Shown piece by piece: positions 8,307-16,191 of a stretch of DNA of 64,000 bases. This DNA comes from Paracoccus aminovorans (lineage in GTDB: Bacteria > Pseudomonadota > Alphaproteobacteria > Rhodobacterales > Rhodobacteraceae): contig NZ_KQ955208.1 in the NCBI RefSeq assembly GCF_001546115.1, forward strand, positions 124,001 to 188,000, in the 5' to 3' direction. How positions within the stretch are numbered: position 1 is the first letter of the stretch; each line of letters starts with the position of its first letter. The notes beneath the pieces were generated by a model, which was given only the letters and a program-made list of their open reading frames with translations, searched no databases and was not told where the DNA came from. The translations under genes were made by a program, and so were the position numbers.

Positions 8307-9874
8307 TCGAGATCGAAGGCCCGGATGGCGTCATTTACGAGTTCCCCGAAGGGACCGACGACGCCACGATGCAGAAGGCCATGCAGCAGGTCTATGGCGC
8401 TCCGCAGCAGGCCCAGCCCGCCGGTCAAGGCTTTGGCAACAACGTCGCTCAGGCGGCCGGTGACGGCCTGTTCTTCGGCTTCGGGGACGAGATCAGCGCC
8501 CGGCTGAACGCGATGACCGGCTACGATGCCAACACCGGCACCTATGGCAATTGGGGCACGACCTACGACGATCAGCTTGCCGCTGTCCGGGGACAGGAAA
8601 AGCAGTTCCGCGAGGATCACCCCTATGTTGCCACGGGAGCCGAGATCGGCGGGGCGATGATCCCTGCCGTTGCTGGCGTGGGGGCGGTGGGGCAGGCGGC
8701 TTCCCTTGGCGGGAAGGTTGCCAGGGGCGCGGCGGCTGGCGCTGCGATGGGCGGCCTTTACGGCTTCGGTGAAGGCGAGGGCAGGGCGGCGGATCGGGCA
8801 GACAATGCCATCGGATCAGCGGTGACCGGCGGTCTGGTCGGCGGCGCTATCCCTCTGGCAGGATCGGCTCTGGGTTCCCTGTTTCGCAATCGTGCCCAGA
8901 GCAAGGCCATTGCCAACGCAGCCAAAGGAGCCCCGACGACCGAAGAGCTGCGATCGATGGGCAATGCGCTTTACAAGCAGGTCGATGATGCCGGGGTGCA
9001 GATCAAGCCGGAATCGTTCAGTGCCCTTCGAGAAAGCCTGCTGGATCGGCTGCGGAGCGGCACGGGCTTCGATGAACTCCCAGGCCCCGGCAGCCTGACG
9101 CCCAACACCGGGCGCGTGATGCAGATCATGGAGCAGGCCGACAACACCCTGACCGGGACGCCCACGGCGGCCTTGCCGTTCAAGAGCCTCGATCAGATGC
9201 GGCGGCAGGCGGGCGCGGCGGCTGGCAATGTCGCCAACAAGACGGATCAGGCGGCCGGCATGTCGGTCATTCAGGGGCTGGACGACTTTGTTGAGAAACT
9301 CGGGCCTGACGATGTGGTCGCAGGCGATCCGCAAGCACTGCAATCGGCCATCACCAAGGCTCGCGAGGTCTGGGGCCGCATGTCGAAGTCCCAGCTTGTG
9401 GACGATGCCATGGAGCGGTCGGAGAACTACTTGAGCGGTTCAGCCAGCGGGATGCGCAACCAGTTCAAGAACATCCTGCAAAACAAGAAGCTGGCGGCGC
9501 GGTTCACGGCGGCTGAGCGGGCAGCGATGCGGCAGGTCACGCATGGCGGCCCGCTGTCTCAGTTGGTCAACCTGGCCGGCGGGGGGCTGGCGCAGATGGG
9601 AACCATAGCGACCGGGGCGGGCCTAGGAGGCGTCCCCGGCGCGGCGGCGGGCGCAGCGGTAGCGACGGGACAGCGCGCCTTGCAAGAGGCGCTGGTCGCG
9701 CGGGCAGCGGAACGAGCGCGGGCGGCTATCGCCAGCGGCGCTCTGAACCGTCCCGAGGTGGCGCAGCAGCTTGCTATCGCTGGGAAAGGATCTGAGCGGG
9801 CGCTGAACCATCTTCTGTTCGGCGCTGCGCCTCAGACTGCGAACGCCCTGCAACAGTTACTGCAAGGGCAATAG
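8303..9874 (+). CDS. Phage DNA-injection / internal virion-like protein
   Basis: A 523-residue protein. It opens with MIEIEGPDGVIYEFPEGTDD, a small N-terminal domain shared by many phage internal proteins. It continues into long Gly/Ala-rich segments that could cross membranes (AAGAAMGGLYGFGEGEG and GAGLGGVPGAAAGAAVATGQ), separated by a helical charged part. This mix of glycine-zipper-like segments and helices is typical of proteins ejected with DNA. No enzyme motif is visible. It is coupled by ATGA to the transglycosylase-like gene upstream. The final 100 bases overlap a minus-strand small ORF. Confidence 0.5.
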   Translation: MIEIEGPDGVIYEFPEGTDDATMQKAMQQVYGAPQQAQPAGQGFGNNVAQAAGDGLFFGFGDEISARLNAMTGYDANTGTYGNWGTTYDDQLAAVRGQEKQFREDHPYVATGAEIGGAMIPAVAGVGAVGQAASLGGKVARGAAAGAAMGGLYGFGEGEGRAADRADNAIGSAVTGGLVGGAIPLAGSALGSLFRNRAQSKAIANAAKGAPTTEELRSMGNALYKQVDDAGVQIKPESFSALRESLLDRLRSGTGFDELPGPGSLTPNTGRVMQIMEQADNTLTGTPTAALPFKSLDQMRRQAGAAAGNVANKTDQAAGMSVIQGLDDFVEKLGPDDVVAGDPQALQSAITKAREVWGRMSKSQLVDDAMERSENYLSGSASGMRNQFKNILQNKKLAARFTAAERAAMRQVTHGGPLSQLVNLAGGGLAQMGTIATGAGLGGVPGAAAGAAVATGQRALQEALVARAAERARAAIASGALNRPEVAQQLAIAGKGSERALNHLLFGAAPQTANALQQLLQGQ

Positions 9875-10007
9875 CCAGCAGCACAAGCGCCCCCACGATG
9901 GCGCGCATGTCCTTCTCGTTTCGGCTGATCCGCCACATGCAATAGAGGAAGGCAAAGGTCAGGCCGTTGGCGAATAGAACGGCGGTGACGATCTGGGACA
10001 TGCTCAT
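9774..10007 (-). CDS. Small two-helix membrane protein (77 aa), antisense to late genes
   Basis: A minus-strand ORF, MSMSQIVTAVLFANG... (77 residues), with two confident membrane helices: about residues 5-24 (IVTAVLFANGLTFAFLYCMW) and 33-53 (MRAIVGALVLLAIALAVTVAG). A short basic loop, RISRNEKD, lies between them, and a polar tail overlaps the end of the plus-strand gene on the other strand. The ATG follows the previous peptide's TAG at one base, suggesting coupling. The hydrophobic pattern argues for a real product. The overlap and weak ribosome site lower confidence. A holin-like or exclusion role is possible but not shown. Confidence 0.5.
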   Translation of the reverse strand: MSMSQIVTAVLFANGLTFAFLYCMWRISRNEKDMRAIVGALVLLAIALAVTVAGRSQSEAQRRTEDGSAPAQILSQR

Positions 10008-10008
10008 G

Positions 10009-10101
10009 CTACAGCACCCCCAGCGTGGCAATCGCCAGTCCGACCGGGGCCAAGTTGGGGAACGCGAGGAACGTCAGGAGGATGGTCATGGGAGAGATCA
10101 T
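10009..10101 (-). CDS. Tiny hydrophobic peptide ORF (30 aa)
   Basis: Minus-strand MISPMTILLTFLAFPN... (30 residues; or 26 from the inner ATG at 10089). It is almost entirely hydrophobic and ends with TAG one base before the 77-aa ORF. A candidate -10 element lies six bases upstream of the first ATG, so the message would be nearly leaderless. I cannot prove translation. It is listed because its position between a promoter candidate and the membrane ORF, with matching strand, suggests a two-peptide unit. Confidence 0.3.
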   Translation of the reverse strand: MISPMTILLTFLAFPNLAPVGLAIATLGVL

Positions 10102-10107
10102 CCCCAC

Positions 10108-10133
10108 AATATAGCGCAGATCCCCGCGTGGGG
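10108..10133 (-). promoter_or_regulatory. Minus-strand promoter candidate with small inverted repeat
   Basis: On the minus strand TATATT (10113-10108) can serve as a -10 box. Just upstream of it is an inverted repeat, CCCC-ACGC-GGGG (10133-10122), which lies in the spacer. The -35 region (TTCCCC) is weak. Transcription would begin close to the first ATG at 10101, giving a leaderless or near-leaderless message for the two small ORFs. Confidence 0.3.
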
Positions 10134-10200
10134 AAGCGCCTCAATCATGAAAGGAAGCAGCATGGGTAAACCGATCCAACCGGGGCCTGACAGGTTCCCG

Positions 10201-10497
10201 CTATATCCTCGTGAGAGTGTTGTTCAGCCACTCCACAACCCCGGTCTTATTGGAAGCTCTGCGATAGTTCCCTCGACCGGTCAGCTCAAGGATGATTATG
10301 CCGTCGTTGTCGTCAATGATACCGATGTTGAGCAAGCCCTTGATGATTGCTGACGGCAGAAAGTCTGTGTCAATGATCCAGATTGATTCGAGGGGCCAGC
10401 ACCAACCAGAGTAGGAGCGGAGGGCCTCGTAAAGCCTGTCGTAGTCTTGCGCGGTCACTTCGCGCCTCAGGTCGTAGCTCACAGCATAAAGTGCCAT
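10201..10497 (-). CDS. SinR-like protein with Cas2-type ferredoxin fold
   Basis: A 98-residue protein on the minus strand, starting MALYAVSYDLRREVTAQDYD. The pattern is strand 1 with YDL, helix 1 with YDRLYEALRSYSGWCWPLESIWII, strand-helix-strand with SAIIKGLL and DDNDGIIILELTG, and a C-terminal helix ending WLNNTL. This is the layout of small Cas2/VapD-fold proteins that databases call SinR family. GGAGGGTGAACG precedes the ATG, a strong site. It lies antisense between late structural genes, so it was probably added as a moron with its own promoter. It is not part of a CRISPR system: no cas1 or repeats are present. A toxin-like nuclease or regulatory role is possible from the fold only. Confidence 0.75.
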   Translation of the reverse strand: MALYAVSYDLRREVTAQDYDRLYEALRSYSGWCWPLESIWIIDTDFLPSAIIKGLLNIGIIDDNDGIIILELTGRGNYRRASNKTGVVEWLNNTLTRI

Positions 10498-10573
10498 CGT
10501 TCACCCTCCATTTCCCGCAACCCTAAGCGGTAGCGGAACGATTCGCCCATCCAGAACAAACGAGAACACCACA

Positions 10574-10596
10574 GCCGTCCTTCGGGGCGGCTTTTT
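10574..10596 (+). terminator. Intrinsic terminator before the fibre gene
   Basis: GCCGTCC, loop TTCG, GGGCGGC (one G-U pair), then TTTTT. It reads on the plus strand and lies 14 bases before the GTG of the fibre gene, so late transcription must pass or restart here. On the minus strand it has no U-run. It marks the right edge of the inserted minus-strand cassette. Confidence 0.7.
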
Positions 10597-10609
10597 CATG
10601 GAGGCCGCC

Positions 10610-12001
10610 GTGCCGTTCAATCCATCTGGCGTGTTTCAGCGTCTCTATCGCTGGGTCACCGACCGAGACAACAGCATCCCCATCGACTCCACCCGCATGG
10701 ATGCGGAGATGGACGGCATGGTCACGGGGATCAACCAGATCGTCAACGGGACGCAGGCGTTCACCGGGACGATCAAGGGGCCGACTGGCACGTCAGCGAC
10801 GCCCGCGTTCACGTTCTCGAACGATCCAGACACGGGCATGTATCGGGGTCTGGCGGATACGGTAGGATTCTCGGCGGGCGGCGCAATCGTGTTCACGATG
10901 GGTCCGACAGCGGTTCAGGCGTTCCAGCCGCTGAACATGAACAGCAACCAGGTTATTGGCCTAGCCGCCGGTTCCAGCGCCGGTCATGCGGTGCGCTACG
11001 ATCAGGTCATGCTGCTGAACGGCAATAACGCCATGACCAGCCCGTTGCGCGTCCCCGCTGGCAGCGACACGGTTCCCTCGCTGCAATTCGACAATGCGAA
11101 CAACGGCCTGTCTTGGGTGACCGGCACTGGCCCGGTCTTTACCGCTGCGGGCGGGGCTATCGCGCGCTTGACTGCGGGCACCTCCCTGGCAACGGCTGAC
11201 GCTATCGTCACCCGTCAGGCGGGCGATGCGCGCTATGCGCAGGCGTCTCGCTCCATTGCGACTGGCGACGGGCTGACCGGCGGCGGAAACCTCAGCGCAG
11301 ACCGCACCCTTGCCGTCGATGCGACTGTGCTGCGCACGAACGCCGCCAGGACGATCAGCGCCGTGCTGACCTTCAACGCCGACGCCATGTTCCAGGCGGC
11401 CAGCATGAAGGCCGTGTTCTCGAACGACGGTGCGCGTCGGGTGGCTATCACCTATCGGAACAACGCGACCGATACGGTGAACCAGTGGATCAATGCCGGC
11501 GGAGACGTTGAATTCACTAGCCCAACCAGCCGCAGCATCATCTTCTCGATGGGCACGATCTTCCGCCCGTCCGGTGACGGGGTGACGGTCGAGCGGCACA
11601 CGGATGATGGCGACGGCGGCGGTATCTGTGTCCGGTCGGTAACGAACCCGACCACGGGCATGATCTTCTCGGTTCGGTCGCAGGGTGGAGCCTTGGGCCT
11701 CGGCGTGCATCAGGACAAGGTGACGACCAGCCGCGCAGAAATGTATATCGGCGCATCGAACACCGGCACAGGCGGCAACCGCGTGGTGCATTCCGGCATG
11801 ACGGCTGGGTCAGTCGGAGAGCTTTGCTTTGCCAAGAACAAGAGCGGGTCAACGACCGGCTTCGGGGCAACCGTCGCCGGCAGCAATCTTGAGCCAAGCT
11901 CGGCCGCCGGAACCGATATCACCGCATCGCTGACCGGGACGTGGCGATGCCTTGGCTATGCCCCGAACACCGGCGTCACCCTGTTCAGAAGGATTTCGTG
12001 A
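10610..12001 (+). CDS. Phage tail fibre protein
   Basis: A 463-residue protein. I chose the GTG at 10610 because GGAGG lies five bases upstream and because the N-terminus becomes VPFNPSGVFQRLYRWVTDRD. That matches the start of many tail fibres of alphaproteobacterial phages (PFxxSGVFxRLYxWVxD, then DAEMDGxxxGIN). The ATG at 10598 would add four residues. The body is Gly/Thr/Ala-rich with short beta repeats typical of fibres, for example GLTGGGNLSADRTLAVD. It begins the fibre and tip module, and the next gene starts on its stop codon. Receptor binding is the expected role. Confidence 0.75.
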   Translation: MPFNPSGVFQRLYRWVTDRDNSIPIDSTRMDAEMDGMVTGINQIVNGTQAFTGTIKGPTGTSATPAFTFSNDPDTGMYRGLADTVGFSAGGAIVFTMGPTAVQAFQPLNMNSNQVIGLAAGSSAGHAVRYDQVMLLNGNNAMTSPLRVPAGSDTVPSLQFDNANNGLSWVTGTGPVFTAAGGAIARLTAGTSLATADAIVTRQAGDARYAQASRSIATGDGLTGGGNLSADRTLAVDATVLRTNAARTISAVLTFNADAMFQAASMKAVFSNDGARRVAITYRNNATDTVNQWINAGGDVEFTSPTSRSIIFSMGTIFRPSGDGVTVERHTDDGDGGGICVRSVTNPTTGMIFSVRSQGGALGLGVHQDKVTTSRAEMYIGASNTGTGGNRVVHSGMTAGSVGELCFAKNKSGSTTGFGATVAGSNLEPSSAAGTDITASLTGTWRCLGYAPNTGVTLFRRIS

Positions 12002-12192
12002 TGCAGTTCGACATTTCCAACCCGCGCTGGTCTGGCGCGGGCAGCATCGACGTGGACTGGCAGCACCCGGAACACGGACTGATCCCCTACACCGCCATCG
12101 ACGCCAGCGGAGAGCCTGAGATGCAGGCCATCTGGGACGGCCTCATGCGCGGCGACTACGGCACCATCCAGCAGGAGCAGAACAATGGCTGA
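12001..12192 (+). CDS. Small phage tip-module protein (63 aa)
   Basis: A 63-residue protein, MQFDISNPRWSGAGSIDVDW..., whose ATG overlaps the fibre gene's stop by one base. Homologous-looking short proteins that follow fibre genes in Rhodobacterales phages begin with a beta strand and the motif WQHPEHGLIPYTA, then a helix with EMQAIWDGLMRGDYG. It probably accompanies the fibre as an assembly or accessory factor. No specific function can be given. Confidence 0.6.
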   Translation: MQFDISNPRWSGAGSIDVDWQHPEHGLIPYTAIDASGEPEMQAIWDGLMRGDYGTIQQEQNNG

Positions 12193-12421
12193 TTACGCAC
12201 CTATCCCCGTGACTTCCGCGACCTGGACGGCGCTTCCGGCCGCGACCGAGGCGGGCATCCTGCAGTGCCAGGGCGGCGCTATCCTCGTGACCCGGCACAG
12301 TGCGCCGAGCGGGGATAATGGCATCCGCCTGCAAGACGGCGATGCCATCGCCTTCGCCTCTGGCGACGTGTGGCGGTATCGCTTGGCTGGCAACGTCGGC
12401 GCCACCATCATCAGGGCCTGA
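12185..12421 (+). CDS. Small beta-rich phage tip-module protein (78 aa)
   Basis: A 78-residue, strand-rich protein with TSATWTALPAATEAGILQCQ and IRLQDGDAIAFASG, the short repeat of hydrophobic and polar strands found in small proteins attached to phage tail tips. It overlaps the previous gene by eight bases, and the next gene starts two bases after its stop. It is likely a structural accessory. No domain name can be supported. Confidence 0.6.
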   Translation: MADYAPIPVTSATWTALPAATEAGILQCQGGAILVTRHSAPSGDNGIRLQDGDAIAFASGDVWRYRLAGNVGATIIRA

Positions 12422-12423
12422 CC

Positions 12424-13311
12424 ATGCGATTGATTAACGCCCCCGGCCCGATCTGGACGGGGTGGCCGCCGCTGGGCATGGGCAATGGATCGTCGCCATC
12501 CAAGCCGACCCTGACCGTCACCAACGGCACGATCACGCCATTCAGCCGCAGCGGTGTCGATTATGTCGAGATTGCATTCACCGCGTCTGGCAGCTTCACG
12601 CTTTCCGCCGGCATTGACTGGCACAACCGGGCGCTTGGGGCCGGCGGCGGCACGGGCGGGCGCGGCCAATCCACGACCTATGTCCCCGGCGGGGGCGGGG
12701 CTGGGGGGCTGCTTCGCACGCTGGGCGCGGCGCTGGCATCCGGGTCTTACGCAGTCACCATCGGGGCGGGCGGGGCCGCGATCACTTCCGGAAGTTCCCG
12801 AAATAACGGCAGCAACTCGGTTCTGTCTCTGCCCGGGGGCGGCACGGAAACCGCCATTGGCGGCGGTGGCGGGGCCACAGCTGGCGCCGGCGTGACAAAC
12901 GGCGCTGACGGCGGATCGGGTGGCGGCGGGCGAGGCCAGAACACCAACGGCACCGGGGCCGCTGGGGCCGGCACATCTGGGCAGGGAAGCGCAGGCGGCT
13001 TGGGCTTCGGCAGTCCCGACGAGCCGCTGCGGGCAGCGGGCGCCGGCGGCGGCGCCGGTGGCGCAGGTGGAGCGGGGGCGTCTGGTGTTGCCGGTGCGGC
13101 TGGCGCTGGGGTTCTGCTGGACTGGATCGCAGCGCCTGCAACGGTGTGCATCGGTGGAGCGGGGATGCTTGCGGCCAACACAGACGCTTCGCCCGGCGCA
13201 ACTCTCGGGTCTGGATCGCGCGGCGCGATCAACGCCGACGTGGGCAAGGGCGGCGACGGCTTCCTGTTCCTCGTCGTCCGGGCCGATCAGGTCAGTGTGG
13301 TGGCGGCATGA
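12424..13311 (+). CDS. Glycine-rich phage tail/tip protein
   Basis: A 295-residue protein. I chose the ATG at 12424, two bases after the previous stop. After about 65 residues with a small beta fold (SGVDYVEIAFTASGSFTLSAG), a region of around 180 residues is extremely rich in Gly and Ala. It has repeats such as GGGGAGG and GGAGGAGASG, resembling the glycine-rich domains of tail-tip and fibre proteins that form polyglycine-II bundles. The C-terminus returns to a short beta fold (GFLFLVVRADQVSVV). It is coupled to the next ORF by an ATGA overlap. An adhesin-like role at the fibre tip is inferred. Confidence 0.65.
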   Translation: MRLINAPGPIWTGWPPLGMGNGSSPSKPTLTVTNGTITPFSRSGVDYVEIAFTASGSFTLSAGIDWHNRALGAGGGTGGRGQSTTYVPGGGGAGGLLRTLGAALASGSYAVTIGAGGAAITSGSSRNNGSNSVLSLPGGGTETAIGGGGGATAGAGVTNGADGGSGGGGRGQNTNGTGAAGAGTSGQGSAGGLGFGSPDEPLRAAGAGGGAGGAGGAGASGVAGAAGAGVLLDWIAAPATVCIGGAGMLAANTDASPGATLGSGSRGAINADVGKGGDGFLFLVVRADQVSVVAA

Positions 13312-13484
13312 GCTATTACATCGCGAAAATCGAAAATGGCATCGTCTCGCAGGTGGTCGTCGTGGGCGAGGATTACGCGCTGGCCGAAGACGAGGCGCTG
13401 ATCGGGCGCGAGAACACCGTAGGCATCGGCTGGTCGTTCGACGGCTGGCAATTCGCACAACCGGAAGTCGAGGTCGAAGAATGA
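13308..13484 (+). CDS. Small phage protein (58 aa)
   Basis: A 58-residue protein, MSYYIAKIENGIVSQVVVVG..., coupled by ATGA overlaps at both ends. The sequence reads as a single small beta fold, then GIGWSFDGWQFAQPEVEVEE, and resembles the short tip accessory proteins often annotated as hypothetical in Rhodobacterales phages. It has no membrane segment. The role is unknown. Confidence 0.6.
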   Translation: MSYYIAKIENGIVSQVVVVGEDYALAEDEALIGRENTVGIGWSFDGWQFAQPEVEVEE

Positions 13485-13798
13485 GCACTTATCGCGGCAT
13501 TAAGTCCATCCAGGTTTTTGACAGCCTGGAAGCGGCGCAGACGGCAATCCCGGCCAGTGCGGCCACCAGCATTGAGATCTGGGAGGACGGAGAAACAGCA
13601 GAATATGTCTTGGACCCAACCGGCGTTGACCTTGTCACCCACGACGGGCGGAGATGGAGGAAGGAGCTAGGAGAGCCTGGGCCGCCGGGGCCGGAAGGGC
13701 CTTCGGTAGAGGTTGTGGAATTCACGACCGACGCGGAGGCGCAGGCTTACTCGGCCGCCAATCCAACGGCCATCGTAATCAGCACGGAGGGGCTTTGA
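13481..13798 (+). CDS. Phage tip-module protein with a short collagen-like segment
   Basis: A 105-residue protein. It starts MSTYRGIKSIQVFDSLEAAQ, a helix-strand unit, followed by SIEIWEDGETAEYVLDPTG. A collagen-like run of G-x-y triplets (GEPGPPGPEGP) lies at about residues 62-73, then a short beta/helix end. Collagen-like stretches in phage proteins usually trimerise fibre parts. Here the run is only three or four triplets, so it may be a linker. It is coupled by ATGA to the upstream gene and by one base to the next. Confidence 0.6.
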   Translation: MSTYRGIKSIQVFDSLEAAQTAIPASAATSIEIWEDGETAEYVLDPTGVDLVTHDGRRWRKELGEPGPPGPEGPSVEVVEFTTDAEAQAYSAANPTAIVISTEGL

Positions 13799-14469
13799 TG
13801 GGCGGCGTGTTGCGTGCGGGCGCGGCGCAGCGCATCTATCGAGGCGGATCGCAGATGGGGGCCATGTTCCACGGCGGCCAGCTTGTCTGGGCCATCCCGA
13901 CGCCGAAAATCGCACAGGTTTACATCGACCACACAGACGCGCCGCTCGGGAATATTTCGGCCCTGACCGCGCGCGGATCTTGGGCGCAGTCGTTCTCGAA
14001 CATCGCCTTCACGGGCGGCGCCATCAACGCCATGGAGGCGGACGGGATCAGGATGAACGGCAATATCCTGCGGGCCGACATGACCCGGGGGCCGTTCGGA
14101 AAGATCACGGTGCTGTGCGACGTGACGCTGACGAGCGCAGGTCTGGCGACTTTTGCCGACCTTATTGCTGTCAATCCGGCTGGCGCCACGCCGACGAGGA
14201 TCAGGATGGCCTATGGCACGTCCTTCTATCGCGGCATCGTGCCTGACAATATCAGCAACGATTTCTGGGTCGCCCCGCTGAATGTCAGGACCACGGTCGG
14301 TGTCGAGGTCGATCTGGTCAACGGTCTGTCACGGCTGATCGGCGGCGATGGCGAGGTCATGGAGGTCGCAAGCCTTGCGGCGGCGCCTGCGTCCATCACC
14401 CGTATCGAATTGTTCAAGGCCTGCATCGGCAAATGCCACAGCCTAGCCATTATCGCGGAGGCAGCATGA
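13798..14469 (+). CDS. Phage structural protein of the tip module (223 aa)
   Basis: A 223-residue protein whose ATG overlaps the upstream stop by one base, and whose own stop overlaps the next ATG. Its N-terminus (MGGVLRAGAAQRIYRGGSQM) resembles the start of small tip proteins. The rest is a beta-rich domain with NNN-like turns (VTLTSAGLATFADLIAVNPAG) and a predicted jelly-roll-like pattern. No catalytic motif is seen. It may be a carrier or lectin-like domain in the fibre complex. That is inference. Confidence 0.5.
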   Translation: MGGVLRAGAAQRIYRGGSQMGAMFHGGQLVWAIPTPKIAQVYIDHTDAPLGNISALTARGSWAQSFSNIAFTGGAINAMEADGIRMNGNILRADMTRGPFGKITVLCDVTLTSAGLATFADLIAVNPAGATPTRIRMAYGTSFYRGIVPDNISNDFWVAPLNVRTTVGVEVDLVNGLSRLIGGDGEVMEVASLAAAPASITRIELFKACIGKCHSLAIIAEAA

Positions 14470-15710
14470 GCTTGCTCACCAGATGGTCCTTGGCCTCGGG
14501 ACAGCGCCCTATCCCCTATCCCGATAAAAAGCATATGGTCATCATCGACGGCCAATCGCTCGGCCTCGGTCACAACGGCACCGCAGCCGAGCGGACGCAG
14601 GAGGGCTATCGCAACCGCCCTGCCTCCCGCATGCACCGGGGCCTGATGCGGAGCGATGCTGCCTTGACCATGCCGCTGCACGGCCCCCTCTCGCAGGGCT
14701 ATGCGGCCGATCACGCCACGGGGCTCAGCTTCGCCGTGCCGGTTGGAAATATCCCGGCCTGCCTGACCTTCGCTTCGGCGCTCGATCTGTGGCGCCGTCA
14801 GCTCGGCCTGCCGCTGCATCGCATGATCGTAGGCTTCAACGGGATCGGCGGGCAATCAATCGTGCAATTCGATCACGACCCGTTGCCCGATCCGTTCGGC
14901 ACCAAGATCCGCGACAACCACGCGCGTTGGCTTGCCGAGATGATGAGCGTTGAGCCGACTGCGGTGCCCTTGCTCTATGCCTGCATCCAGGGCGAGGCCG
15001 ACGTGAGCCAGACGCCCGAATGGTATAGGGCGCAGGCGCATGTCAGCTACGACGCGGCGCTGGACGACATAGAAGCCGCAACGGGCGTCCGACCGCCGGT
15101 CGTGGTCTGGCAGACCGGGGCCTATACCAACGGCACGACGACGAATTCGGGTTCGACGCTAGCGCAGCTGCAACTGGTCGAGGATTACAGCGCTGCCTTC
15201 GCCGGGCCGCTCTATCCGAATTTTTTGGCCGACAACGTGGTGCACCCGACGCTGGATTATCAGATCCTGCATTGCGAGATTGCGGCCCTAGTCTGGGCAC
15301 ATCGCGAGGCGGGGCAGAACATCAACCTGCTGCCGCTGGCCCCGATCTGGTCGGGCAACACGGTGCGCATCCCCTTCAGCGTCCGTCCTGGCCGCTCGCT
15401 GGCGTTCGAGGCTGTCGACAAATACGCGGCCTATGGCGGGTTGACCAACCACGGTGTGGAAGCGACAGGCGCCAATATCACCAGCGTCACGCTGGACGGG
15501 AATGCGGTTGTTGTCACCTGCGACGGCCCCATGACGCAGGTGCAGATCGCAATGCAGTCGCAGGACGTGTCATCGTTCGCTGACGGCAGCCTTGGCAATT
15601 ACGGCGCCCATCGCTGCGACATCATGGAGAGCGATCCCGAGGACAGCCTCATGCTGCCGGGTTGGAAGCTCAAGCGGTTCATCCCGTCCTGCCGCTTTGC
15701 TCGACCCTAA
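14466..15710 (+). CDS. SGNH-hydrolase-like phage protein with C-terminal beta domain
   Basis: A 414-residue protein with a SGNH (GDSL) esterase layout. Block I is IIDGQSLGLG (Ser31), the oxyanion region NGIGGQS is at 125-131, block III-like QGEADV is at 175-180, and a late Asp/His region DNVVHPTLDY is at 256-265. A C-terminal domain of about 120 residues (from NLLPLAPIWSGN) is beta-rich. Such esterases on phage tails remove acetyl groups from host surface polysaccharides. It ends the fibre run. A paralogue with the same domain order sits at 23899-25128. I chose the ATG at 14466, with an upstream GCGGAGG. Confidence 0.75.
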   Translation: MSLLTRWSLASGQRPIPYPDKKHMVIIDGQSLGLGHNGTAAERTQEGYRNRPASRMHRGLMRSDAALTMPLHGPLSQGYAADHATGLSFAVPVGNIPACLTFASALDLWRRQLGLPLHRMIVGFNGIGGQSIVQFDHDPLPDPFGTKIRDNHARWLAEMMSVEPTAVPLLYACIQGEADVSQTPEWYRAQAHVSYDAALDDIEAATGVRPPVVVWQTGAYTNGTTTNSGSTLAQLQLVEDYSAAFAGPLYPNFLADNVVHPTLDYQILHCEIAALVWAHREAGQNINLLPLAPIWSGNTVRIPFSVRPGRSLAFEAVDKYAAYGGLTNHGVEATGANITSVTLDGNAVVVTCDGPMTQVQIAMQSQDVSSFADGSLGNYGAHRCDIMESDPEDSLMLPGWKLKRFIPSCRFARP

Positions 15711-15726
15711 CCAAACAGGAGGTCGC

Positions 15727-16191
15727 ATGATGCTGCGAACCCTCGCCGCCGGCTTCGTCCGGTGGTTCACGCACTTCGGCAAGCGCAAGCTGGAATGGAT
15801 GCTGGCCATATACACGCTCGGCTTCGGCCTCTGGCTGCTGATCCCGGCGACCAGCATGAGCGTGGCGAGCTTCTCGCGAGCCTTGGGCATCATGGGAGAG
15901 ACTAGCTGGGGCGCGCTCTATGCCATCGTCGGCGCCTGTCATGCCGTGGCCCTCCATATCAACGGTCGATCCGCGTGGACACCCTTCGCTCGGCTCGCGG
16001 CCGTGTCGCTCAACAGCCAGGTTTTCCTAGCCATCACGGCGGGCATTTACCCGTCAAACCCGTGGGGCACAGGCGTTTTCACATACGGATTTCTAGGCAT
16101 TGGCTTCTGCGGGGTCTGCATGGTGTCTGCCGCTGTGGACTGCGGGAAAGAGGTCAAGGTCTGGAGGATCCGCAATGCCGCCCACGAATGA
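15727..16191 (+). CDS. Phage membrane protein with about four helices
   Basis: A 154-residue protein with membrane-like segments near 25-43 (WMLAIYTLGFGLWLLI), 65-78 (ALYAIVGACHAVAL), 95-110 and 115-133 (FTYGFLGIGFCGVCMVSAAV). A perfect AGGAGGT lies four bases before the ATG (15727). It sits between the tip module and the lysis genes, where phages often carry holins or exclusion proteins. Its length and four helices are larger than a typical holin. The next gene starts within its end. Confidence 0.6.
   Translation: MMLRTLAAGFVRWFTHFGKRKLEWMLAIYTLGFGLWLLIPATSMSVASFSRALGIMGETSWGALYAIVGACHAVALHINGRSAWTPFARLAAVSLNSQVFLAITAGIYPSNPWGTGVFTYGFLGIGFCGVCMVSAAVDCGKEVKVWRIRNAAHE

Noticed and set aside
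10162-10353. Plus-strand small ORF MGKPIQPGPDRFPLYP opposite the SinR-like gene
   Set aside because: A weak GGAAG precedes it, but the minus-strand product has a clear fold pattern and a stronger ribosome site over the same bases.
10201-10497. True CRISPR-associated Cas2
   Set aside because: No cas1, effector gene or repeat array is present. The length and motifs fit the stand-alone SinR-like group better.
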